DNA of 64,000 nucleotides from NCBI GenBank assembly GCA_951799445.1, contig OX637295.1:2356001-2420000 (forward strand), given 5' to 3'. The stretch comes from Pseudisothecium myosuroides. Its lineage: Eukaryota; Streptophyta; Bryopsida; Hypnales; Lembophyllaceae. The translations under genes were made by a program, and so were the position numbers. The notes below the pieces were generated by a model that made no database searches, was not told the DNA's origin, and saw only the letters and a list, made by a program, of their open reading frames with translations. This document shows positions 54,200 through 64,000 of this stretch, piece by piece (the stretch's first letter is position 1; the number at the start of each line of letters is the position of its first letter).

Positions 54200-57082
54200 C
54201 TACCGCTGCGTTGAAGACGAAGCCTCGTTTGCCAAACTCTGCTTGATGACTTCAATTTGAGCAACAGGAATCAAAATTGTGCACTCTTCCGTAGTTTTTT
54301 GGGTACGAGACTTCCACGCTGTCATAATAGCATCAGTGTGTTGCCAAATTGCCGGTTCATTAGCATCAATTTCCCAAAACAAACCTCCTTCGTTGTCCCA
54401 TCCAGTGTAGAAGTCTTGAACATCCTGATTTCTTACTGTTGGACGAAAGTATTGATTGAGCACGCAATTCGGATTCTGCGGATCCACGAAAGGATCAGAC
54501 AACGCCCTTGCAATCCAAACTGGATGCAAGTCATTGTCTGCAGGAAAAAGCGCAACAAAATAGTCTTTGAAGAGATCTCGACCCACCCTAAACGATGGTG
54601 GTGGGCGACCCCGTAATGGCCCGACATATGCATCATCTTGTCCAAACTCCTCACGATCATCGCCATGTTCATTAAACTGATCGGCTTCAGTCGCTTGAAC
54701 TCGAGTAGTCGGCCAGAAACCATCCTTCAGAACACTAGTTTCAGGTAGTGGTTCCTGCAAAGCCATCTTCACATCACGCCAGTAGTGCACCACATGCTCG
54801 TAGCGCCGTCGGCATTCTCCAGTGACGTCCGCATTGCACAAGTTCTCCCAGTACTTCATAAAAGCAAACAAACCTTTCACAATGTCTTGCTCGCCTTTCA
54901 TTGCCCTTTGCGGAACTGGCAAGGGTACACCACGCGGCCACAAACTTCGTCCTTCAGCATCTTCTTTCCACAACTTAAGGCCTCTACCATTTGCCCCTGA
55001 CCAGTCTACATCAGTGCATTTCAATTTGTACTTCATGACTGGACACCCCGTTGAATCTAGGTAGAACTTCACTTGTTGTGGTATTGTATGTCCAACGAGG
55101 GTGTCTGCACCGTCCACTAACGCATCTTCAATGAAACCCTTGAAATCGGGCACCTCTTCTATAAGGTGAGGGATAGTGGGGATGGATTCGACATCCATGA
55201 ATGACTTCATAAGTGCAGGAACAGTAGAGAAATTCTCTTTCTTCAACTGCATGCTCCATCTCCCGAATAATGCATCAATGTCGTCGTGTGTATGACCCAC
55301 AATCATGAAGTTCACATACACTTCACGGAAGATCTTATTTGCAACAAGTAGAGACCAGAAACAAAAAACAAATCTATTCTTGTTGTCCCCGGTGGCATTG
55401 TCCATCTGCACATTCAGAATGGGCGGCAATGGTGTTGCTGGAACTAAAGTAATTGGTGGTGGAGGAAGCGATGCTTCGCACATCTCCGCACCCTTCAACA
55501 CAGCCTTAAACAAATTTGTCGACCTCGACCCCACAAACAACTCCCGAGAAGACGACTTCGGTGGCAATTCTAAATCCCGCAGCAACTTCGCCATCAAACC
55601 AATAGTATAGTTCGAATCATGGGGAAATAGATCCAAACCATAATGTGCATACCTCACATCAGCGTGCCCATGTGCAATCATGCCAATGACAGTCACTGGC
55701 AACTTTGTCAAGCCATCAGTGTCTTTACTCTTGTGGGAAAAAACTGGACAAGCGGTTTTGGAATGATCCATCTTGTCGTGCATGATTGTAAGGCACTCGT
55801 GTGGAAACGTATGCGACCGATAACGGTTTGCATAGTATAACTCCCGATGAGCACGAGCAACAGCCAAATGTTTGTCCAATTGCCGTGAATACATTAGAGC
55901 AGTTTCAGAGCCAGCAAGAGCACCCTTCCTCAACTCTTGCAATCTGTCACATTTTGCGCAACGAGCAAAGTTGTCTCCAGGTTTCTTCACCTCGTACTCT
56001 GAAAACCTAGAAGATCTGATTTTGCTTAAGTTCGAAGTTGACACTGCAGCCAATCCGAAGGCAGCATTGGCATCATTGATTTCCTTCATTCTTCCCTTCC
56101 ATTGAAAGGTAGGGGGCAGACACATGGACACAACCTTCTCTCCAGACTTCATGGTCCGCGTACGATGTGGCATGTGATCGGCCTCCTTGTCAAGGATGCA
56201 CTTCAACGTAGCAGTAGCTTGTTGAGTGTGTTTCCTTGGCTTCAGCAATCCCGTATTCCCGTGATGCATCGCTTCTCGACGATCCTTCATGTGTCCTTGA
56301 TAGCGGAAGAATGTGGACTCCGGGACCCCGGAAATATGCATCCACGCTTGCATGCACACAGGTATTTCTTCAACCATCACCATCCTTCTCCCGCGTACAT
56401 CACGATGGACCTGCCTGTGCACTTCAGTCTTCATGAAGGCTCTATGCTTGAACGTCGAATTCCGGTACATACGTTCGCGAAATGCACGAATCTTCTCCCT
56501 CGGAAATGGCTGAATGCAATTTTGGGTGCAGCAGACTTTGCTGGACACCGCATTGATGGAGTCCTGAGTAAGAAGATCCTTCGTTTTGACAGAAGTTTGT
56601 CGAGGAGGATTCCGAACGGTACTTGTATACGGTCGAGAAGACGTCATAGATGGCGGGTTCAGGAGAGCCGCTTGATGAATGTTGAACTTGTCACGGGCCT
56701 CATGGTCACGAAGGCTTGCACCACGGCAATGGACTAGATGAATAGGCCAGGCTAGTAAGGAGCACACCCTCTCCTGCGGCATATGCTCAACGGAATGTGT
56801 CTTCGAAATGTGGACAGCTACATGAGTGTCTCCCAGAGGACCGTTGGCACCAAGCACCAAGTCACAGTTAACGCTATGGCAAGTACCTTCACCAACAAGT
56901 ACTCCCGCCTCATTATAAAGAGTGACAACCATTGTATTCCAGAGGCGACGCGGAAGTCCCTCACACTCTGGAACATCAACATTCAATCCCTCAGGATTCT
57001 GGACCTCATCGTCGGATGCACCCATAATCTCGTCAAGTATGGCGGAGAGATCCATCGTACCTGTGAACATTCGCAACAACAC
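54200..57082 (-). CDS. DUF7869-type protein, probable RNase H-fold transposase, intact ORF
   Basis: An uninterrupted 960-codon frame; the second ATG at 57055 (MDLSAILDEIMGASDDE) is an equally good start. The C-terminal half carries the DUF7869 hallmarks: ECLTIMHDKMDHSKTACP (~residue 430-445), NVQMDNATGDNKNRFVFCFW (~555-575) and FMIVGHTHDDIDALFGRWS (~592-610). The spaced Asp residues (MHDKMD, QMDN, HDDID) suit an RNase H-like metal site, so a DDE/D nuclease is plausible. A CAKCDRL motif near residue 370 may help bind zinc. The N-terminal ~90 residues form a separate region (VTLYNEAGVLVGEGTC...SVNCDLVLG). The family is multicopy and patchy in plants, algae and animals; its transposon role is inferred. 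Codon integrity implies recent activity or selection. Upstream palindromes may be its binding sites. Confidence 0.75.
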   Translation of the reverse strand: MLLRMFTGTMDLSAILDEIMGASDDEVQNPEGLNVDVPECEGLPRRLWNTMVVTLYNEAGVLVGEGTCHSVNCDLVLGANGPLGDTHVAVHISKTHSVEHMPQERVCSLLAWPIHLVHCRGASLRDHEARDKFNIHQAALLNPPSMTSSRPYTSTVRNPPRQTSVKTKDLLTQDSINAVSSKVCCTQNCIQPFPREKIRAFRERMYRNSTFKHRAFMKTEVHRQVHRDVRGRRMVMVEEIPVCMQAWMHISGVPESTFFRYQGHMKDRREAMHHGNTGLLKPRKHTQQATATLKCILDKEADHMPHRTRTMKSGEKVVSMCLPPTFQWKGRMKEINDANAAFGLAAVSTSNLSKIRSSRFSEYEVKKPGDNFARCAKCDRLQELRKGALAGSETALMYSRQLDKHLAVARAHRELYYANRYRSHTFPHECLTIMHDKMDHSKTACPVFSHKSKDTDGLTKLPVTVIGMIAHGHADVRYAHYGLDLFPHDSNYTIGLMAKLLRDLELPPKSSSRELFVGSRSTNLFKAVLKGAEMCEASLPPPPITLVPATPLPPILNVQMDNATGDNKNRFVFCFWSLLVANKIFREVYVNFMIVGHTHDDIDALFGRWSMQLKKENFSTVPALMKSFMDVESIPTIPHLIEEVPDFKGFIEDALVDGADTLVGHTIPQQVKFYLDSTGCPVMKYKLKCTDVDWSGANGRGLKLWKEDAEGRSLWPRGVPLPVPQRAMKGEQDIVKGLFAFMKYWENLCNADVTGECRRRYEHVVHYWRDVKMALQEPLPETSVLKDGFWPTTRVQATEADQFNEHGDDREEFGQDDAYVGPLRGRPPPSFRVGRDLFKDYFVALFPADNDLHPVWIARALSDPFVDPQNPNCVLNQYFRPTVRNQDVQDFYTGWDNEGGLFWEIDANEPAIWQHTDAIMTAWKSRTQKTTEECTILIPVAQIEVIKQSLANEASSSTQR

Positions 57083-57146
57083 CTAAGGTAAGGAAAAGGG
57101 AAAAGAATGATGACAACTTGCCGGTAAAATTAGAGTTCCTGAATAT

Positions 57147-57944
57147 CAGATCGGCTCGACCTAAATGCAGAACAGTGAGCATAATGTGTACCAGTTGCAT
57201 TTCTAGATTTATCTCCGCCAAGAAACATCATCTGTACTCATCTCTCATCGCCTCTCCAACATAAAAAATGTCAATCTTTCATTTAGGTCGAATCGACCTG
57301 AAACATAGAGGTTCATCGTTCATTACATGAACACTCTTCGTTCTTTACATAGAAAGACATTGGGTACAGGAATGTGCCAGTCCGGAATGAACGCATCTAT
57401 GGCGATGGATTTCGGAGATTGTGCCCACTTGTAAATAGTTACGAAACTACTCACGACCTAAGATGACGAAGCACACCATTCAGATCGACTCGACCTGAAT
57501 GGATACTCTCAGAGAAAAATACATTAAATTCAGCACTTTCATTCAGACAATGAAAAGTCATCCTGTAGATGAATAAGACTCTTACTCTGAAACACGACGG
57601 ATTGATTACGATACAGGTGGACCCAACCTAAAACATGTTCTTTTTCCCGCTAGAATATCCGTGTCCTTCAATCATGTTCCTCGGATTTGGTCTCTGTCAT
57701 CTAACGTGTTTAGGTCGACTCGACCTGAATGGATACAATGGATGACAATATCTTGTCTCTTCCAATCAATGATATTATCATCTTATATTGTGATTCTCAT
57801 ATTCAGGTCGAACCGACCTGAATTATTTATAGAATAACCAGTCCCATTTACTAATACTAGATAGTGTCCTCTTATTATCAGACGGATTGTTATTAGATTC
57901 AGGTCGACCCGACCTGAAACGACAATCCTCCAGGTCGGTCAGAC
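57147..57944. promoter_or_regulatory. Cluster of 9-3-9 palindromes upstream of the DUF7869 ORF
   Basis: Six clear copies of TTCAGGTCG-N3-CGACCTGAA lie at 57147-57165 (worn), 57282-57303, 57479-57499, 57709-57729, 57802-57822 and 57898-57918; a degenerate copy is at 57614-57634 and a half site near 57930. The centre is A(A/C/T)(C/T). The last four are spaced 95, 93 and 96 bp. They lie only in the 5' flank of the ORF, starting 65 bp from its first ATG. Sites for a dimeric DNA-binding protein, either the element's own protein or a regulator, are the natural reading. Confidence 0.85.
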
Positions 57945-58978
57945 TCGTTCCGGGATTTACGGGACTCTCATTACATACATTGGAATGAACTGTGTTCCGG
58001 TTTTTACGGCGGTAAATTAGGAAACTATTTCTGCATTCACAGGCACACACGTAAGAAAACAAAGAATTGAACTGAACCATCGCATGCATGATTCAACACT
58101 CACAATTCTAATAGGAAATATCATTCACTTTCAGCCCACAACAGTTCCTGCAATTGTTCTCCACCTAAAGAACTTCCGTGTAGTACAACAAGAGAATGAA
58201 TACTGAATACAGGGAAATATCATGGAAGACACTAAAGAATCGTGCGTTACATACTCACAGCGGCAAGCGCCTTCACCAGGAAATCTTCTGCAACAGTCTA
58301 GCACGGCGTTCACTCAAAGCGTCCTTAACAAAATGCAACAATCTAAGCCAGGGCATGAAATGGACAGCACGCATACGGAGGTGCACACAACGATCCGAGA
58401 ATCAGAGAAAGAATGACCTCAACCGGACGACGATGGAAGTGGAGGACTTCTTCGCGGGAAGGCAGAAGGCGGGAAGGTCAAAAGAGAATTTCAAAAGTTC
58501 TGAACATCATGCGGGCTATAGTAGCCGGATGCTAAGTTCGGGTTCCCGCCGCCTTTTTTAAGTATTAATCAAACGGCACTTATACAGCTGTTCACTTTAC
58601 ATCACCCGTGTCCTCAAAATGGGGTCAAAAGTACTCTGCACATTCCCACTTCAATCAAAAATAAACGTGAAGTCTAAATTTTTATTTATTTATTTTTAGG
58701 AAATACTCTGCACTATCTGAAAGTTCTGGGTTTTTTCACAATTTCCGGCGAACAACATCTGACAATATTCTCTGTGTATTTTAAAGGCACTCCAAAGTCA
58801 ACACTTTACTTAAAAAGTGCAGTGCATCCTAAATTTCAGTAATTACTGCAGAATCTTAGGATATCTTAGGATATCTTCATTAAATTTAGCATTAAAATTT
58901 TGCATGCTTGGTAAGGAGATAACTAAAATAATTTAGGGTATCCAATGCTAATTCTCCAGTGACAAGCGTTTCAAGGAC
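57945..58978. other. Upstream flank of the DUF7869 unit, no gene supported
   Basis: Mixed-composition DNA with short overlapping frames (58196-58561) that lack recognisable domains. Around 58450-58560 a GC-rich stretch contains GGCGGGAA and, 90 bp on, TTCCCGCCGCC in inverse, possibly an element end. AT-rich afterwards. Confidence 0.35.
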
Positions 58979-59017
58979 TTAGGGTTTAGGGTTTAGGGTT
59001 TAGGGTTTAGGGTTTAG
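58979..59017 (+). repeat. Interstitial telomeric tract (TTTAGGG)~5
   Basis: Five consecutive near-perfect TTTAGGG units, the plant telomere repeat. Unrelated sequence continues for 5 kb, so this is interstitial and not a chromosome end in this assembly. It is followed by degenerate GGGTTTATAGGGTT text to about 59055. Confidence 0.9.
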
Positions 59018-59225
59018 AATTTTTTATTTCAAAAATTTGGGTTTATAGGGTTCACAGTTTGCAAACTCTACACCCTATTACCACATCCAAAGACTTTGAC
59101 ATAACACTTCCACTTATGATTTTCAACACATTAATGGTTTTAATTCATTTAAACAGACGGCGGTTGTGAAATTAAAGATTACGTTTTGATTTTTGATTTT
59201 TTAAAAATTACTATAAATTTGAACA

Positions 59226-61095
59226 CATACAATTAGTGCCCCATTGTTTAACATATACAACGAGAAAGGAAAACAAAACATCGGCCATGCCCTATAGACT
59301 GAGGTTCAAAGAACTAAAATCTCAAATGTCATGAAATTGGCATCCAAAACAAGGAACAAAAAAATGTACAAGTTGTAAATACTCCAAGGACTAATAATTC
59401 ATGGGTGCACTAAATTTAGTGCCCCATTTTGTAACATTTACTACGCGAAAGAAGAAAATTTGAATTAGCCATGCCCTGTAGTTTATTGAACTAAAATCTC
59501 AAATGTCATAGAATTGGAATCCAAAAGAAGGCCAAAAAAATGTACAAGTTGTAAATGCTCCAAGGAATGATAATTCATGGGTGCACTAAATTTAGTGCCC
59601 CATTCTCTTGTTTGTACGACGAGAAAGAAAAAAAATGAATTAGCCATGCCCTGTAGTTTACTGAACTAAAATCTCAAATGTCATGGAATTGGAATCCAAA
59701 AGAAGGCCAAAAAAAATATACAAGTTGTAAATGCTCCAAGGAATAATAATTCATGGGTGCACTAAATGTAGTGCCCCATTCTCTTATTTGTACGACGAGA
59801 AAGAAAAAAAATGAATTAGCCATGCCCTGTAGTTTATTGAACTAAAATTTCAAATGTCATGGAATTGGAATCCAAAAGAAGGCCAAAAAAAATATACAAG
59901 TTGTAAATGCTCCAAGGAATAATAATTCATGAGTGTTCTAAATGTAGTGCCCCATTCTCTTATTTGTACGACGAGAAAGAAAAAAAATGAATTAGCCATG
60001 CCCTGTAGTTTATTGAACTAAAATCTCAAATGTCATGGAATTGGAATCCAAAAGAAGGCCAAAAAAAATATACAAGTTGTAAATGCTCCAAGGAATAATA
60101 ATTCATTGGTGCACTAAATGTAGTGCCCCATTCTCTTATTTGTACGACGAGAAAGAAAAAAAATGAATTAGCCATGCCCTGTAGTTTATTGAACTAAAAT
60201 CTCAAATGTCAGGGAATCGGTATCCAAAAGAAGGCCAAAAAAAATATACAAGTTGTAAATGCTCCAAGGAATAATAATTCATGAGTGTTCTAAATGTAGT
60301 GCCCCATTCTCTTATTTGTACGACGAGAAAGAAAAAAAATGAATTAGCCATGCCCTGTAGTTTATTGAACTAAAATCTCAAATGTCATAGAATTGGAATC
60401 CAAAAGAAGGCCAAAAAAATGTACAAGTTGTAAATGCTCCAAGGAATGATAATTCATGGGTGCACTAAATTTAGTGCCCCATTCTCTTGTTTGTACGACG
60501 AGAAAGAAAAAAAATGAATTAGCCATGCCCTGTAGTTTATTGAACTAAAATCTCAAATGTCATAGAATTGGAATCCAAAAGAAGGCCAAAAAAATGTACA
60601 AGTTGTAAATGCTCCAAGGAATGATAATTCATGGGTGCACTAAATTTAGTGCCCCATTCTCTTGTTTGTACGACGAGAAAGAAAAAAAATGAATTAGCCA
60701 TGCCCTGTAGTTTATTGAACTAAAATCTCAAATGTCATGGAATTGGAATCCAAAAGAAGGCCAAAAAAAATATACAAGTTGTAAATGCTCCAAGGAATAA
60801 TAATTCATGGGTGCACTAAATTTAGTGCCCCATTCTCTTATTTGTACGACGAGAAAGAAAAAAAATGAATTAGCCATGCCCTGTAGTTTATTGAACTAAA
60901 ATCTCAAATGTCATGGAATTGGAATCCAAAAGAAGGCCAAAAAAAATATACAAGTTGTAAATGCTCCAAGGAATAATAATTCATGAGTGTTCTAAATGTA
61001 GTGCCCCATTCTCTTATTTGTAAGACGAGAAAGAAAAAAAATGAATTAGCCATGCCCTGTAGTTTATTGAACTAAAATCTAAAATGTTAGGGAAT
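59226..61095. repeat. 176-bp satellite, 11 monomers
   Basis: The anchor GTGCCCCATT recurs at 59236, 59419, 59595, 59771, 59947, 60123, 60299, 60474, 60649, 60825 and 61001, spacings 183, then 175-176 bp throughout. Each monomer contains GTACGACGAGAAAGAAAA, AATTAGCCATGCCCTGTAGT, TTGAACTAAAATCTCAAATG and CAAGTTGTAAATGCTCCAAG. The first two monomers are most divergent; the others are nearly identical. A variant GAGTGTTCTAAATG replaces GGGTGCACTAAATT in the monomers at 59947, 60299 and 61001, so there is sub-structure. No ORF. Confidence 0.95.
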
Positions 61096-62550
61096 TAAGG
61101 TAAATTTTTAAATATTTTCTTCAGTTAGTCATGACATTCTCTTTTCAATTGAAAATGTCATTACAACATGATTTTGTGTTCCTACCACTAACCAAAAAAT
61201 AGAATACATGTCATTACAACATGATTTGAATGTTATTGAAGTATTTATAAAATGTTCACCACATATGTTTGGACATTTTACTACTTTCTATTAATATTGA
61301 GTCCATGATTTTTTTTAATGATTGGATTGCTTTTAAGTTCACGAAATGAATGCTTTTTCTTTTATGAATATTTTAAATTGGTTAATTTGTTGCATGAGCT
61401 AAATTCTATGAGCTGAATTGCATGACGTAAACTCTAATCATTATCTTTTTATGGATTCTTTTGCATAGCTTAAAATAAAAAATGGAAAACATGTCTAGGA
61501 GAAATGTTCAATTCTACGAACAAATTTTTTTGGAAGGCTGGTACGCTGTGCTTTATAAAGCACTTTAAAAAAATAGGGATGAAGTGAAAAGGCTTCACTT
61601 CCTCCCATGCTCCATTGAAAGAAATACAACTAAGAGTGTTTGAGGAAATTTTGTTGCAATTTGTATAATTTAGATTATGCACATTATGGTTTGCAAATAT
61701 TCTGTAATTCAATAGATATTGGGAGCTCCAGCCTCAAAAAGTAACGTGTTCAATTCAAAAATAGCATTTCAAAAACAACTTGAATCAAAAAAAAAATAAT
61801 CAAAAAAAAAAAAAAATAATTATAACTTAGCATTTTCAATTTATAGAAAAAAAAACTTGTGTAAATCATAAAATAATAGTCAATCTACAATTGATTGTAG
61901 AATAATTTTTCAATTTCTGGTTTCAAATTCTATTGTAAAATATTAATTTGTGTATTTCTTGATCTAAACATATGGATGTGATCTATAAATTATATGTTAC
62001 AACTGTTGTTCGAGAGTTAGCATTAAACTACTGTTCCAGAGTTAGCATTAAACTATTGTTTAAAGTTGCATTTTGTAATAAATCTGCACAATTTTGAATA
62101 TCTGAATCCTCCCTGGTCCTTCTAGGATAAAATGCACTGAATATATTTTGCAAGGAAAAAAGAAATATATATATGTTATAGTATGTACGTGTTGAATTTT
62201 CTTTCTTCTACCAATAACGAAGTTCTTAAAATTGAATTTATCAATACTGTATAGTATAGTCCACTATAAAAAGTAGTGAAATTAGGTTCCTTTAATAATA
62301 AAAGTACCTATTTCAAGAAAACAACTTTACAAGCCATTAAGCCACTAAATATTTATGAAAATATTCCATTTATACGTATGGAGGTTTAGGATTTTCAATT
62401 ACAGTAATCCATAATCCAAAAATAGTACCTTCTCGTACAACAATATATGTATCACGTGGCATATGTCTAGAAATTAGTGTGAGACAATTTAATTTCACTA
62501 TTTTGTGTAGGCATTATATACACACTCTTGTAGGGTACAAGTCCACGGCT
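61096..62550. other. AT-rich interval
   Basis: No gene supported. A short direct repeat GAGTTAGCATTAAACTA occurs at about 62012 and 62038, and A tracts lie near 61790-61820. Confidence 0.4.
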
Positions 62551-62551
62551 T

Positions 62552-62658
62552 TGGGTTTAGGCGCATGGTTATAGGGCTTAGGCGCACGGCTATAGGTTCA
62601 CGAGCACGGTTATAGGGTTCAGGCGCGCGGGTATAGGTCGGCGCGCGCGGGTATAGGG
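62552..62658. repeat. ~21-bp minisatellite, five units
   Basis: Units of the form GGTTTAGGCGCATGGTTATAG repeat with variation (GGCTTAGGCGCACGGCTATA, GGTTCAGGCGCGCGGGTATA). The later units drift to GCGCGCG. A related short repeat of GTTTTGGGTGTTCACGCA occurs at 62905-62960. Confidence 0.8.
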
Positions 62659-64000
62659 TCGTCTCTCTCGCTTTTCCCTCGGCGCCCTTGTTTTCTGCCC
62701 TTCTGTTGTCTGTCTGTGCAATTTTGTTTTCTGTGTGTGCGTTTGTGTTTTCTGTCAGCGCGTTTAGGGTTCTTGTTTTCCGGCGGCATTGTTACGCTTA
62801 GGGTTGAGGAAACTGAAACCGGTTTAGGGTTTTGCTTGGACACGCGCTCTTCTCCTTGTCTTCTGTGTCTGTGCGTCTTATCGTAGGGTTCGGAGTTCAC
62901 GCAGTTTTGGGTGCTCAGTTTTGGGTGTTCACGCAGTTTTGGGTGTTCACGCAGTTCGGTGTTCGTATGATCTCCTCAGTTGTTTAGCGAAGTTTAGGGT
63001 ACAGTAGCATTCAAGAAGGGCATTGTTACGGTTGGCAGCGGAGATTTGGGGCTTCGGGGCGGGTTTTAGTTTTTTTCGAGAATTTTTTTAGGGTTTACGG
63101 TTGTGCTTTTCGAAGAGCTGTGGACGACCTGGTGAAGAGCTGGTGAAGGAGCTGTGGAGTAGCTGCGGATCTCTTCGGAGGTTTGGACGAGTTGTGGATT
63201 CCTTCAAGGCTGGGGACGAGCATCTCCACAGTTTTCTTCATTTTCACGGTGAGTCTTGTTACTCTTGTATTGCGCATTTTTTTTCGTTTTCACCATCATT
63301 GATTTTGTAGAAAGCTCTGTATTCTTTTGTTTGTTCATGCTTGTTCACGTATAGCTTGAAGGTGGTCCAATGTGTGTAACCTGCATGTCACCGTCAATGA
63401 AGTTTGGAACCAGTCAGAACTTGAAATGCTAAGTCCTAGGAAGCTCTTCACAAGAAGATTTAGAAACTTGCAGGAACAAGCTTGCAGTAATTAGGGTGCA
63501 AGGTTTAGAAACTTCACTGTTTAGCAACGATGAAGTAGGGTTCAATTATGCTTGACTGCACTTCAAAATCCGTCTGCTACTGCTTGATTTCTGAATTACT
63601 ATTGTTGGCTGTTATTCTTGTTGCTTGTGCTGTTGGGGTTTAGGGTAAGATGTTTGGCTCATGGCGTTGTTGTTTGAAATTTGGGTGATCTTTGGACTGG
63701 GGAGTTCAATGTGTTTGGAGATGCATGTGAAGATTTCACATTAGTTTGCTTCACGAGTGAGGTTTTGGTATGGGCGGGGTTTAAGATCCATGTTCATCTG
63801 TAGGTGGTATTTTCGATGTACACAAGTTTCTTGTATCCCTTAGGTTAGGGTGCTGAGAGCAATGTCTAAGGAAGGAGAGGTCGGTTGGGAATCGCTGAAT
63901 GCTGGTGAATTGTGAATGCTGATGAATCTGATGAATGCTGGTGAATTTGTGAATGTAATGTTTCATGGTAGATGCTGCTTGAATTACTATTGTTGTTTGA
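62659..64000 (+). other. GC-richer block, possible 5' region of a gene leaving the window
   Basis: The composition changes from AT-rich to mixed, with several GTTTAGGGTT words. A TTTTCACGGTGAGTCTTG sequence at 63240-63257 is a strong 5' splice site, preceded by a ~150-bp open frame (63101-63248) of low complexity. This resembles a plant 5' UTR exon and leader intron, but no protein domain is visible, so I do not call a CDS. Confidence 0.3.

Noticed and set aside
54257..56737. Many plus-strand open frames (up to 211 codons) opposite the DUF7869 ORF
   Set aside because: They are antisense shadows of the long minus-strand frame, lack domains, and follow its codon phase.
58979..59017. Chromosome end
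   Set aside because: Only about five telomeric units, and 5 kb of other sequence follows.
59226..61095. Possible CRISPR-like array
   Set aside because: The repeats are contiguous 176-bp monomers without unique spacers, in a plant nuclear context.

Overview
This window is nuclear DNA of a land plant. A perfect TTTAGGG tract near 59.0 kb, spliceosomal GT-AG introns, a KUP/HAK/KT potassium transporter and a LEA14-type (LEA_2/WHy) protein all point that way. Gene density is very low and most of the window is AT-rich, transposon-derived or tandemly repeated. The lineage cannot be fixed by eye. The intact DUF7869-type ORF and the TTAA-bounded element family make a non-seed plant (bryophyte, lycophyte or fern) a reasonable guess, but only a guess.

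Layout. 0-3 kb: the last six exons of a KUP/HAK/KT gene (+). 3.4-10.8 kb: a dense nest of small DNA elements. The main family has ends of the form TTAA-CCCCTAAAG...CTTTAGGGG-TTAA; a second TIR family and long foldbacks lie among them. 11.65-14.76 kb: a three-exon LEA14-like gene (-) whose splice boundaries carry decayed tandem copies of their own exon edges, plus a Stowaway-type MITE in intron 1. 18.6-22.4 kb: another TTAA element and a wrecked PIF/Harbinger transposon. 24.97-28.85 kb: element A (3,875 bp, TG...CA ends, 5-bp target duplication ATAAA, one Gag-like ORF), inserted into a ~175-bp tandem array that resumes at 28.85 kb and passes into ~170- and ~340-bp arrays up to 32.7 kb. 33-43 kb: scattered MITEs and a degenerate PIF/Harbinger element with its Myb-like and transposase genes tail to tail. 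43.3-49.1 kb: a TTAA element split by element B (4,820 bp, TGTG ends, imperfect 5-bp duplication). 51.6-53.7 kb: an inverted 5'-end fragment of a second B copy. 54.2-57.9 kb: an uninterrupted 960-codon DUF7869-type ORF (-), preceded by a cluster of 9-3-9 palindromes TTCAGGTCG-N3-CGACCTGAA. 59.0-61.1 kb: an interstitial telomeric tract next to an 11-copy, 176-bp satellite. 61-64 kb: AT-rich DNA, then a GC-richer block with a 21-bp minisatellite and a strong splice donor, possibly the 5' part of a gene that continues off the window.

The two host genes are unrelated: membrane potassium transport and desiccation-linked protection. The most striking points are the palindrome array attached to the DUF7869 ORF, the piggyBac-like TTAA family, the large TGT...ACA elements without recognisable LTRs (probably solo LTRs or integrase-mobilised elements), and the exon-edge duplications in the LEA14 gene, one of which leaves a second usable in-frame 3' splice site.
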